From Cryptomeria japonica (taxonomy: Eukaryota; Streptophyta; Pinopsida; Cupressales; Cupressaceae), in the NCBI RefSeq assembly GCF_030272615.1, contig NC_081410.1:125210640-125274639 (forward strand): DNA of 64,000 bases, in the 5' to 3' direction. Under the pieces are notes generated by a model, which saw nothing but the letters and a program-made list of their open reading frames with translations, did not search any database and was not told where the DNA came from. Each line of letters begins with the position of its first letter. Within the stretch, counting starts at the first letter, position 1. The position numbers and the translations under genes are program-made. Shown here one piece after another: positions 1 to 9,982 of this stretch.

Positions 1-485
1 TTTGATCCACTCATGGAATCACGACGTTGCGTACAATATTGATGCAACGGGAATGTGTCTCTAACATGTGTTGGTAGGCATGCCTACTCATCACTGACAA
101 CCATAGTTGATCCCTGGAAGGTGATTCCATTTTTAGGATCAACCAATGGTGGTACATCTCTAGGAGTGAATCGTGGAAGAATAGGCCTATTCGTTGTCCT
201 AGTATTGGTCTTGTCCCTCCGTGGTGAGATGGATGCATTACTTAGGGAAGATGGAATTCTAATATTGTCCCTACTTTCTGCAGTTGGTACTGTCCTGCTA
301 CAGCTCCTGTGCCTTCCCCTATTATTTCCCAAATCCATTATGTCAAGTGTATCTTGTAACCTGTTGATTGCTTCAACAATTCTTGGCTTTGCTTCTGCCA
401 AGCTCCTCACAATCTTGTCAGGATTGAGTGGAATCTGTCTCTACTGTTTGGGTGGGCTCCTCTGTCCTTCAGGTATATCACCCAT
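1..485 (-). pseudogene. Ty3/gypsy gag N-terminal fragment, cut by window edge
   Basis: This is the start of a left-pointing retrotransposon coding region. The first ATG after the primer-binding site is at 485, reading leftward as MGDIPEG. The frame meets a TAG at 443-441 and then stays open to about 84 with a gag-like charged segment (motif AINRLQDTLDIMDLGNN). A second stop lies at 86-84. The short gag-like stretch and its position just inside a primer site and LTR support the call. No zinc knuckle, protease or RT is visible because the element leaves the window at base 1. Two stops in under 500 bases suggest a decayed copy. Confidence 0.5.
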
Positions 486-619
486 ATTAGTCTCAAAGGG
501 TGGTTCTTTGACAAAATTTAAATCCACTCTAGGTCTCATGCATGTGAAATATCTGTAGGTACCAAATCTGCCCCACTGCATAGAGTTACTTTGATGACCC
601 CTAGGCTGGCAGGATCATC

Positions 620-631
620 GCTCTGATACCA
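620..631 (-). other. Primer-binding site for initiator tRNA-Met
   Basis: On the minus strand the 12 bases read TGGTATCAGAGC, the exact complement of the plant initiator tRNA-Met 3' end. It lies 8 bases inside the LTR that ends at 640, where minus-strand DNA synthesis would start. It fixes the element's orientation as right to left. Confidence 0.85.
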
Positions 632-639
632 CAAAAAGA

Positions 640-2251
640 TGCCGACTAGGAATTTGGCACAATTTTTATTGGTTTGTTGATGGTTTATTCAATTGAATTG
701 TTTGACCAATGAGTGATTATTTTGAGTTTTGATGAAGTTAGAAGTTTTGATGCGGTTTAGGGTTTAGGAAGCATGACAAATGATGTAAATCATAATACAA
801 TTGTAAGAAATCAAAGAGCAACAAATTGAGATTTGAATTCAGAGTTCTGATTATTTTTCATTACAATTTAATAACACCAAATAATGAAAAGTTTATTTCA
901 TACAAGCCCAAAAGTCACATACCAGGTATCTAGAGCTTGCCTGGTGGGCTCATTTTAATTGCTTGAATAATGAATGTAGCTTCACAAGAGCTTCCATGGG
1001 TTGACAAAGTCTCCTATAATCTTTATTAGCTTCAATCTAAAATTGTCTAAAACAAGAATGTAAGAAATAATTGTTCTAGTACCAAACCCACAATGTTGTC
1101 AGGCAAGTCTACCCAAAATCTCTAATTTGACCTAATGAAATGTTAATGTTGATTAATCACATTCTGGCTCTGCCATGAAACACTCTAAATTTAGAACTGT
1201 TCTAGAGGCCTAACAATGAATTCAGACCTATACACCAAACCTGAATTGCTTATATTTATTTTTTCTACTTCCAAGACATGGAAGGTATGAATGGCTTACT
1301 ACTAGAGGGTATGATCTGCAAGAAGGCTATCCAATTTGCTGTTGAAGATTAATAAACTATCTAGATTTGAAGTTATGCCTTGTAGAAGTTGCAATGACTA
1401 TAATTTTGTTGATAAGAGTGAACTAGCCCTTGAATGGCCTGATATAGCCCTCCTATTCAACGCTAAGGAGATGGAAAACCTATAACCAGATTGGGGTTGC
1501 ATCCAATCTTTGCTATAATTGAAATTTTCGTTCCCAAATAGCTGCAACTTTGCTATCACCCATGCAAACTTCTCAAATCCTTAGAGGAAAATCAGAAAAT
1601 AATTAAACAATGAATGAATTTGTCACTACCGCTAATCTCTTTTAATTCTCCTTCCCCAATTTTCCAGACTGCCTGAGATCCTTAGTTAGCACCACAATTT
1701 CTCACTCCAACTGGGTGTGATCCAAAAATCATTGCCCAAATCCCTATAGGTATTGTCGTTTAACACAGTTGACTCCAGTTATGGTGCGCTCAAATTTCTA
1801 TTGTCGTAAATCCAAGGCCGAGTTCTCATCGGTGGATTTTATTTATTTTCCCCTTATAAAATATTTGTTTGGCTCAATGAATAATCCCTAGAAATGTGAA
1901 GTTTGATTGATAAATGGAGTCGACACTCGCTTGTTCTGGCAACCAATCATGGTGGTGAAAAAAAATAATCAAATTTTAATGCACAATATAAAGCGAGGTC
2001 GTTAACCAAGCCAAAATCGGGCCCACCAAATAACCAAATTCTCTTAGTATACAATATCTATTAATTTATTGAATCCCCAAGGATGGAGAATTTTGAATTA
2101 GATGGCTCACAAATATTAACAAATAATAAATAATTTATTCAAATTATTCATTAATTTATTTAATATTTATCCCTTTTATTAATAGTGGAATTTGGGATAA
2201 ATAAATAAATAAAATATATTTATTTAATTAATAAATTTTGGGGATATTACA
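640..2251 (-). repeat. 5' LTR of a left-pointing Ty3/gypsy element
   Basis: On the minus strand the block begins TGTAATATCCCC at 2251 and ends CGGCA at 640, giving TG...CA ends and 1612 bp. The primer-binding site follows at 631. Bases 2252-2256 (AGACT) would be the target duplication, but the partner LTR is outside the window and cannot be checked. The interior is AT-rich and has no coding frame I recognise. Confidence 0.65.
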
Positions 2252-2253
2252 AG

Positions 2254-3282
2254 ACTTCAAAAAGAGAAGCCTTGGAAAAGGCGGAGTTGATGAGAAAGTT
2301 TGATAAATTGTTCAATGATTACAATACAACTCAACAAAGGTGTGTGGAGTTGCAAACGAGAGTGCAACTTTTTGAGCAGGGACAGATAAAGGTTTTCTTT
2401 TCTACACTTATAGGGTCATCTGAGCCATCAACATCTAGGTCATCACTTGTGGTCCAGGAAGAAGAAGCAGTTCAACTTGATATAAGTGTTGGTATCCCTG
2501 GTATGTCATTAGTCCCATATGTTGATGATGAGCCTGAAGCCACTAGATCAACTGAACCAATTCAGTCTCAGCTTTTAGAAAAGATTATTGAATTAGAAAA
2601 TAAGCTAAAAGAATCAAAAGATCAATCAGTCGGGCAACAAAATGAGATAGTTAGCTCAGTGTTAACTCATTTAAATGAAAAAGTTGATAATAGACTCAAT
2701 AGTGTTCATGCCTTATATTCTTTATTATTTAATGCTATTCAAAAGTTTGATGATGATAAAAAAGTGGCAATTCTTTTGTTTACAAAATGGTTGCAAAGGG
2801 GAAATGAGCTCAGAATAATGTCCATGGCTTCTAAGTATCATGCTGAGAGACCATGTGCACTCCAACCAACACACTTGTTGGTAAAATCAATGCAGGAAGC
2901 CCAAATTTTTTCCAAAAATATAGAAATAAAGGTAAGGGAATTGATGAAAATTTTCAGTGAGTTGTATCAAACTCTTTTGCTAGATATTAAAGATGAAGAA
3001 GGGGCAGTCAAGCCTTTACAATTTTGGAAGGAGGAGACAGAAAGAGTCATCAGTACCCAGGTAGAGCTAATATGTGAAAGGCTAAACATGGATATGCTGG
3101 AGGATAGCATGGATAAAATAATTTCCACGGGGTCATTTTTTGAAACTTTTGAAAGAGAGGCAAACCAAGGAGTCATTAAATACATTCCATATAGGGCTAA
3201 AGATGATGAAGTCATGAGTTTTGATTGGTCATCCGATGAAGAGTACAGTGCATGGAGTAATATGTATCTGAATGATGAATAA
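2254..3282 (+). CDS. C-terminal part of an unknown coiled-coil protein, truncated by LTR insertion
   Basis: The frame is open from the LTR border at 2252 to the TAA at 3282, about 342 codons, with no convincing start codon. The frame therefore most likely continued upstream before the LTR inserted. The first ~40 residues are heptad-like and charged (MRKFDKLFNDYNTTQQ), and a second helical stretch (IIELENKLKESKDQ) lies near residue 110. The C-terminus is acidic (SFDWSSDEEYSAWSN). I do not recognise the family. Its general make-up resembles the coiled-coil tail of the decayed gene at 9983-12902, but I see no shared long motif. It could be the tail of a transposon-carried accessory protein or of a host gene. 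Confidence 0.5.
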   Translation, partial: TSKREALEKAELMRKFDKLFNDYNTTQQRCVELQTRVQLFEQGQIKVFFSTLIGSSEPSTSRSSLVVQEEEAVQLDISVGIPGMSLVPYVDDEPEATRSTEPIQSQLLEKIIELENKLKESKDQSVGQQNEIVSSVLTHLNEKVDNRLNSVHALYSLLFNAIQKFDDDKKVAILLFTKWLQRGNELRIMSMASKYHAERPCALQPTHLLVKSMQEAQIFSKNIEIKVRELMKIFSELYQTLLLDIKDEEGAVKPLQFWKEETERVISTQVELICERLNMDMLEDSMDKIISTGSFFETFEREANQGVIKYIPYRAKDDEVMSFDWSSDEEYSAWSNMYLNDE

Positions 3283-4333
3283 ATGTTGTAAACAATTTGA
3301 TATAACTGTTTTTGTCTTCTAGTGACAAATATTTGTGAATCGGTATAACAGAGATGGTGGTAAAAATTCATCACAAGTTTTAGAGAAGCGGCCGCAGATT
3401 TTGATCCTGTTTGAATGAAATCAATGATGGAATATTTTTATAACAAAATGCAGTTGTATGTGATCATTTTGAGATGATAGGTGTCTCCTCTAGCTCGAAG
3501 CATGTTTGCTCCCTTGTTTTTTATAAAAGGGAATTCAGGGCTATGAGACAGGGTTCTGATTTTGGTCCCTTAAGTGTTCTGAATTTCTAGTTCCAATAGC
3601 AAAGTCTAGGTGAAAATAAAAAGTTGTAAAAGGTCATTTGTAGAGAAAAATAGAAAGAGTCTTATGTAGATTCTTTTATGTAAAATAACTTCCTAGAAAC
3701 TTCCAAGATTTTGTAGTTTAATGTTAAGGAGGAAATTTGATTCAGTTGAAATCACCATCTTAAAGTAGCTCATATCTTCTATGAACATATAGTAAGGTTG
3801 TGAAGAAATGATAATGAATCATTTTCCTATCTTACAAGGTAATATTTTGCAATTCTCACAGCTTACAGTTTGATAATCCCAACTCTATCAACAACCTAAG
3901 TTAATCTGCAATTACATTTATCATTTATGGGAAATAGGATCTGAAATTCATGTGTTTCAACTTACTATTTCCTACTATAATAAACCAATGAGTTTGTTGA
4001 TGTAATTTGTATACCAAATTTATTTAATGAATATCAATAATATTGGCATTTTGTTGTGGATTTTTTGGCTACTTGAATTCATTATCTTATGTATGCAAAA
4101 TTCTTTATAAAATGTCCCTAAATTTGAGCAGAAACAAATTCTTTATTTTCTAGACAGAAAATATATATTATAACAAATGTACATCTACTTGACCTTGTAT
4201 ATTTTCACGAAGGCCTTGAAACACATAGATTTCAATAACATCTAGAGATAACATTTAAGGTTTTCATGAAATTTTATAAGAAGATCATGCCAGCATCCTA
4301 CTGGCTTGTGCCAAATTGGGATATTTGGTACAG
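3283..4333. other. Non-coding stretch after the coiled-coil ORF
   Basis: AT-rich sequence with a few scattered short frames. A lone NotI-type GCGGCCGC sits at about 3387. I see no gene, RNA or repeat here. Confidence 0.5.
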
Positions 4334-5785
4334 GGCATGAGAATTCATAAAACAATAATTGAAAGTAGATTTTTGTTGGATGTTCTTGTTGGGAATGCTC
4401 TAGAAGGTGTGTACGCAAGATGTGGAAGTATACAGAAGGCACATGAACTACTTGACAAAATACCTTAACGAAGTGTGGTCTCATGAAATGCTATCATTGT
4501 GGGATATGCACAAAATGGACTTTTGAGGTTGTATGGTCACATGAGTAGGAAAATAAACCATAGAGAAACAAACCCCAAAATTAACTCTCTTAAACAACAA
4601 ACATAAACATGACAACGATTCAACAAAGGGAAGCCTATATATACCTATTGGCGTGTCAGTTTTGTTTGAGCATTGGTGTGCTCAATAATTTAATGTGCAA
4701 TATTTATATCTTGAAAATAGGGTGGTGGAAGAAGGCGGCGAAAGACAGTGAGGTATTGCAAAAGTTAATCAATTCGAAAAATTTCTAAGTCAAACAACAA
4801 AGGTAGAATGTTTATCCTTGATCTTCAACAAGAGAGCATTTTTATGGTTGTAACTACGACAAGTTTTTACGAGAGGACAATTACAAAATCCTCATAGACT
4901 AATCTTCAATAGATTTTTTTTTTTGGGGGGGGGCATGAAGATAGTTTAGCATCCCGTTAAAATGTTTTTTCATCCCATCAAAATATTTAAGATTTCAATT
5001 CTACTTGTTTAGAAGTGTGAAACAAATATTCCTAAATTTTATGAATTGGAAAATCCACAATAAAAACCTATCAGCTAACTAACATTTATAGTCATAATTC
5101 ACACTATCATGATCTACTAGCATGATTTCTTTTGATTCACATGTGTTGCCCAAGGAGAGACTTGAGCCATCAAATAAAATAAAATGTCCGATTCACTGTG
5201 AGGTTACTGACATTTGATATGGAAAAATTCTATGCCAGATTAACTAGGCTTGAGGTGTGGTTGGAAGACTATTTTGTACATGATTGTTGGTGGAAGTGGG
5301 GAGGATAATGCAAGCCATGAGTCCCAAGCAATCGAATCGAATCGATAAAGAAATCGTCTCAAATTTCGATGGGAATAAAGTTAAGCTTAGGCATTTCGCT
5401 GTGTGACACGATAGCCTACAATAAAAATATATTTAAAATTATAAAAAAGCCAGTTAATCACCATATGCATATTTCCAATCAAGCATTTTTCATATTCCCG
5501 CCTACTCCTAGCCTGTGCAAAATATGAAGCTTTGAAATATGTATGGACATCCATCAAAGCATGGTGGAATAACACCTATTGTCACATATCGCAGTTAGGA
5601 ATGGTCTGATAGACATGGATTGTAGGATATATACAAAATGCATTGCTTGAAAAGGATTTATAAACTTTCAACCAAATGTGAATTGCAGGTGTAAAACAGA
5701 GTCTGCAACCCCTGCTAGCATTCTCACAGCCTGTGTGAAAATGGGAGCTTTGGAACAATGTATGGGCATTAATCAATGACAGAGG
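4334..5785 (+). pseudogene. Degenerate pentatricopeptide-repeat (PPR) gene fragments
   Basis: At 4334-4528 the plus strand reads as a classic plant PPR segment (GNALEGVYARCGSIQKAHEL, then NAIIVGYAQNG). It is broken by TAA where PPR proteins have a charged residue and by TGA where they have tryptophan. Two more PPR pieces follow in other frames: near 5485-5560 (LLLACAKYEALKYVW) and 5692-5778 (ESATPASILTACVKMGALEQ). The order matches successive PPR repeats, separated by unrelated AT-rich sequence. PPR proteins bind organellar RNA. This copy cannot encode one and is best read as a dead PLS-type PPR relic. Confidence 0.7.
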
Positions 5786-5841
5786 AATTTCATAGATGTT
5801 GCATTCATCAATGACAGAGGAATTTCATGGATGTTGCAGTT
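5772..5841. repeat. Tandem duplication, 2 x 35 bp
   Basis: Two adjacent 35-bp units beginning ATCAATGACAGAGG start at 5772 and 5807. They differ at only a few positions and lie at the end of the PPR relic. Confidence 0.8.
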
Positions 5842-5933
5842 GCAACATTCTTTTCCGTTTGGCCATGGGACACCCGCATTATTCCTTTTTATCCATGGTC
5901 ACTTATTAGATTCTTTTGGACTATATGGCCAGT

Positions 5934-8057
5934 CTTAAACAACACACACTAAGCTGACAGTGCTCACGTGGCTGGGCCCACATTGCCCCTTAAACGGTAC
6001 CTTTTCCATTTCTGTTTGTTATTTCTGTTCCTGTTAAGCCTTTGCCGTCTAAAATTGCATCGTAAATATAAACTTAATACATGAGAAGACATGCCATTAC
6101 CATTATTTTACATGAAGATGTCCTTTTTTTAAAGTAAAGTTGAAATTATACATTTATTATAATATAATTTAGTTTCTCTAGGATGTAAATAATTTTTTAA
6201 AAATTGAGTTAACAATAGTTTATTTATTATTTAGGTTTTATAATGAGTTGATAGTATTTTATTTATTATAATATAATATAATTTTTCAATAATTTTAAGA
6301 ATCAAAATAAAAAATTTATTTATTTTATGTTATATTAGATAAAAGTTAGCTTATTTAATTAATTAATTAATTATATTTAAATTAAAAATTATTATTGTCT
6401 ATTAAAATAAGTAAAAAAAAATTTAAAATTTTCTAATGAGAATAATTGTAACACATCTTTCAACTAAGTTTTTTAATCTTATAAATTAGATAAATTTTAA
6501 CTTAATCTTTACATACACTTAATTTGATAGAAATTCAAGTCAATTTCAATTTGAATTTTCCCTACACTATCAATCACATGATTGTAAAATTATTATGCTA
6601 ATATTAGAATATTTAATATCTATTGAAATTATAAATTTCATGACCACATTATATATATAAAATGATTTAATATAAAAATATAATATAAGTTTTTACTTAA
6701 ATAACTTCTCACATGAAATATAGTTTTTTTTTTTTATCATTAAAACATAATAAAGAGGGATTTTATATTTCCCTTATATTTCAAATTTATACTTTATTTT
6801 GTTGATGTCCGAATATTTTATATTTTATCAAATTTATTAGTAATAAAATTATCAAATTTATTATATTAATGTTGAAATACTTTATATTTAATAAAATTCT
6901 AAAGTTTCTAACAACTATTTATATAATTTATAAATTAAATAAATATAATATAATAAATACTGTGAATAAAAGAAAATATTTTTTAATATAAAAAAATCTC
7001 TTTCTTAAATAAAGAAAATAAATTTTATGTAAAAATATAGAAATAATTTTTAAATAAATAAAATAAAATAATTTTTAACTAATATAACTAACTAAACATA
7101 AAATAATTAAAAAATATTATTATTTAAATGATTATTATATAAAATAAATCCTATTAACTCATTTAAAAAAGAATAACTCTTTTTATCTGAGCAAACAGAA
7201 TGGAACCAGGTCTAGAATTTGATGGTCAATTATTGGACTGTATGGATTGACATTCTATATTTTTATAAAACTGTATGACAATCTAATTCACTAATAAACC
7301 ATAAAAAAATATTATGAGTAATAAAGTATTCTAATTTATAATATTAAAATATATTGTTTTAAAATATTAATTATAAAAATACAAATTTATTTAGAATATT
7401 TTGAAATGATAAGATATACTTGTTTCTAATTTTTTAATTGTTTTAAATGAAATTTTCTTAAATGTAAATTTAGAAACTAATTTATTTAGAATATTTTGAA
7501 ATGATAGATATAATTTTTTCTAATTTTTTTAGAATAGTTTCTATTTTTTAATATGAATTTAGAAATTTGTCAGTTTAAATTTTTTAATAAAATTGTGGTG
7601 AATTCGGAAAATTTTCATAATAGATCAAATTTAAGATTTTGACATTAATTATTAATAATTATTAGCTTATTATCATTTAATATTAATATGTAATATATAT
7701 GATTATAAATGTTTATTATAAATATATATTAATCTAAAATCTTTTTAAAATAAAATATAATTGTAAACAAGATTTTTTTATATGAATTTAGAAATTTAAT
7801 AAATTCAAGATTTTTTGTATATAATACTAATTTTTTTTTACAACTAATATTTTTCTTAAAATGTCAAATGAAAGGCATTGAAATGATCAAATCGTCATAA
7901 AAATTTCATATGATAGGTACGGGCAACCTCAAATTCCATGCTGAATGGAGCCGTTCCAAATGGGTGACATGAGCCGGAATGAAAAATAAGAAGAAAAAGG
8001 TACCATTTTGTGGGCCCGACCACCTAAGCATTGTCATCTTAGTGTTTGCTATTTAAG
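5934..8057. mobile_element. AT-rich non-autonomous DNA element with ~75-bp terminal inverted repeats
   Basis: The left end (5934-6020) and the reverse complement of the right end (7985-8057) align over about 75 bases. Shared blocks in order are CTTAAA, ACACTAAG, TGACA, GTGG, GGGCCCACA and GGTACCTTTT. Between them lie about 2 kb of extremely AT-rich DNA without a coding frame. Long inverted ends around a non-coding core are typical of Mutator-like or foldback elements. I could not find a convincing target duplication. The ends differ at many positions, so the element is old. Confidence 0.6.
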
Positions 8058-9235
8058 CCATCCCAATATAAATGGTTCATCTATAAATGATTATTCAGAT
8101 ATTTGTTCGGCGATTTTAAGTGCATGGTTCTTGGTGCATCTTTAAATAGGTATGAGGCAATACTTTAAAATGTGCATTTTTGACCCTTGCACGCATGTGT
8201 CAATACTACCGAGAAGCCATAACAATAGCTATACATAGTTCATTCACATATAGAGACAACCAAAAACCACCAAAATTTGATGTGTTGTTTAGGATTTGTG
8301 GGTGTGCTATATTAGCTATAACGATTACTAGTACACTTGCCCTACCGTAGTATATTATTATTTATATTTATTATATAATATAATTAATATGAATAATTTA
8401 ATATAGTATATAATAATAAATATAAATATAATAACAATGATAAATATTTAAAAAATAAAATTACATAATATAATAATAATAATAATTAATATATTATTAT
8501 CTATTATTTTTTATATAATATCATTATTAATATTGTTATTATACTTATTATATTTATATAGTATTGATTTCTATAATAAATTGTTTAAAATTTTAATTTT
8601 ATTTGTATTTATATGTATTTTTTATCGGTTAATTACGACTTTATGGGGCCCTTGATACTAATTCAAAAAACATTTACTACATCTAGTTTTAGAGTTCATT
8701 TACTACCATTCTTATGACATATTCACATAATTTACCCTTTACTACCATGCTAATTAAACTACGTTAGCATACTTTCTACAACATAGTACCTTGTACACTA
8801 ACTATAACATATTCCCAAAACTTAAATAGTCCAAAATTTGGAGCAACCCCAGTCTATTAACCCAACTGCTAAATACATATACATCTTATACAAAAAACAA
8901 AACATTATCACATGACCACCAGTTTCGTAACAAGTTGAAGAACCTAGACCTGACCATGAGCCATCTTTCTTGTGCTCACATTCATGGGGCATTTTGTGTT
9001 GCATGCACTATGGTATGCCAACTTCATCTCTAATAGTAAAGCCTCTCCATATAACACTCCTTTACTAGTTTCCTGCACAAGTCACCCACAATATCCATCT
9101 CTTCTCTCACATCTAATAGGCTAGCAACAAACATTACAAAGATGTCTAGGTTAACCCTATAAAGATGTTACATCTTCAATAAATCATCCCCCAAGATCCT
9201 CTAGATCATGTCACTAATACATTTGGCCTCAAATT
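8058..9235. other. AT-rich spacer
   Basis: Nothing coding. Bases 8340-8600 are almost entirely A and T with TAATAA/ATATTA runs. A 60-codon frame on the minus strand near 8822-9004 has no recognisable content. Confidence 0.5.
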
Positions 9236-9404
9236 CCGATGAAGGTTTCTGACGGACAAGGCATATTGTGATCAAATTTGATTTTTTTTAATAAAAATGC
9301 CCAAGTTCGTCAGGATTCTGTCGAAATTCTGACAGATTCGGGCATTTTTGTAAAAAAATCACATTTGATCACAATATGCCTTGTCCATTAGAAACCTTCA
9401 TCGG
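9236..9404. repeat. Long imperfect hairpin (169 bp, ~76-bp arms)
   Basis: The left arm starts CCGATGAAGGTTTC at 9236 and the right arm is its near-perfect reverse complement ending at 9404. They share AAGGCATATTGTGATCAAAT and AAAAATGCCC. The loop is about 15 bases near 9316. Such a foldback is either a MITE or, if transcribed, a small-RNA precursor. Confidence 0.8.
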
Positions 9405-9982
9405 AACCTTTTGAAGCTATTCGTATGCATAGAAGCCTGTGATCGGGGTAGCACATGTCGATGAAATCCATCGACAAGACTTACACTAGCGATGAAGGGA
9501 ACATTTGGTCTTGTCGATAGCCGATGAGGCTATCGGTAAGACATACACTGATGCAGACCTGATGTATCAAAGGGAGTTACATCAATGAGAAAGGCATCAG
9601 GGAAGGTCATTCACATCGCTAAAAAAACTTTCTAGTTATCTCGATGCTTGATGAAATCATCGGAGAGACATACCTATAAAAACACTATACCAAGGAATGA
9701 AGGAGTAAGTTACACTGATGGCACCAAACAGAGAAATTACATCAGGGAGACCTAATCCAATGAGTAGTTATTATATCAGATTTTAAAAGTGAGAAAAGTG
9801 TTCCTATTTAATGCTCACAACAGGCTTGCATGAAGTAAAAAAATAGAATGCTAATCATTCTGAATTGAACACTGAATGCAATTGATTGAAGTGTCTTAGC
9901 TTCAAGTCCTTTTGGTAGGCAGAGTTAATCAGCAGAGATTGGAGCTTTCAAACTAGGAAGATAAGGGTTTTCAGTTGCAGAG
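9405..9982. other. Dyad-rich block upstream of the decayed gene at 9983
   Basis: This stretch repeats short CGATGA/TCATCG dyads, for example GATAGCCGATGAGGCTATC near 9519 and TGATGAAATCATCG near 9649. It also has recurring ACATCAGGGA-type words. No TATA box or LTR terminus could be fixed. It may be the promoter or LTR-like leader of the gene that follows. Confidence 0.35.

Noticed and set aside
55-558. 167-codon plus-strand frame
   Set aside because: Antisense to the gag fragment, whose orientation is fixed by the primer site and LTR.
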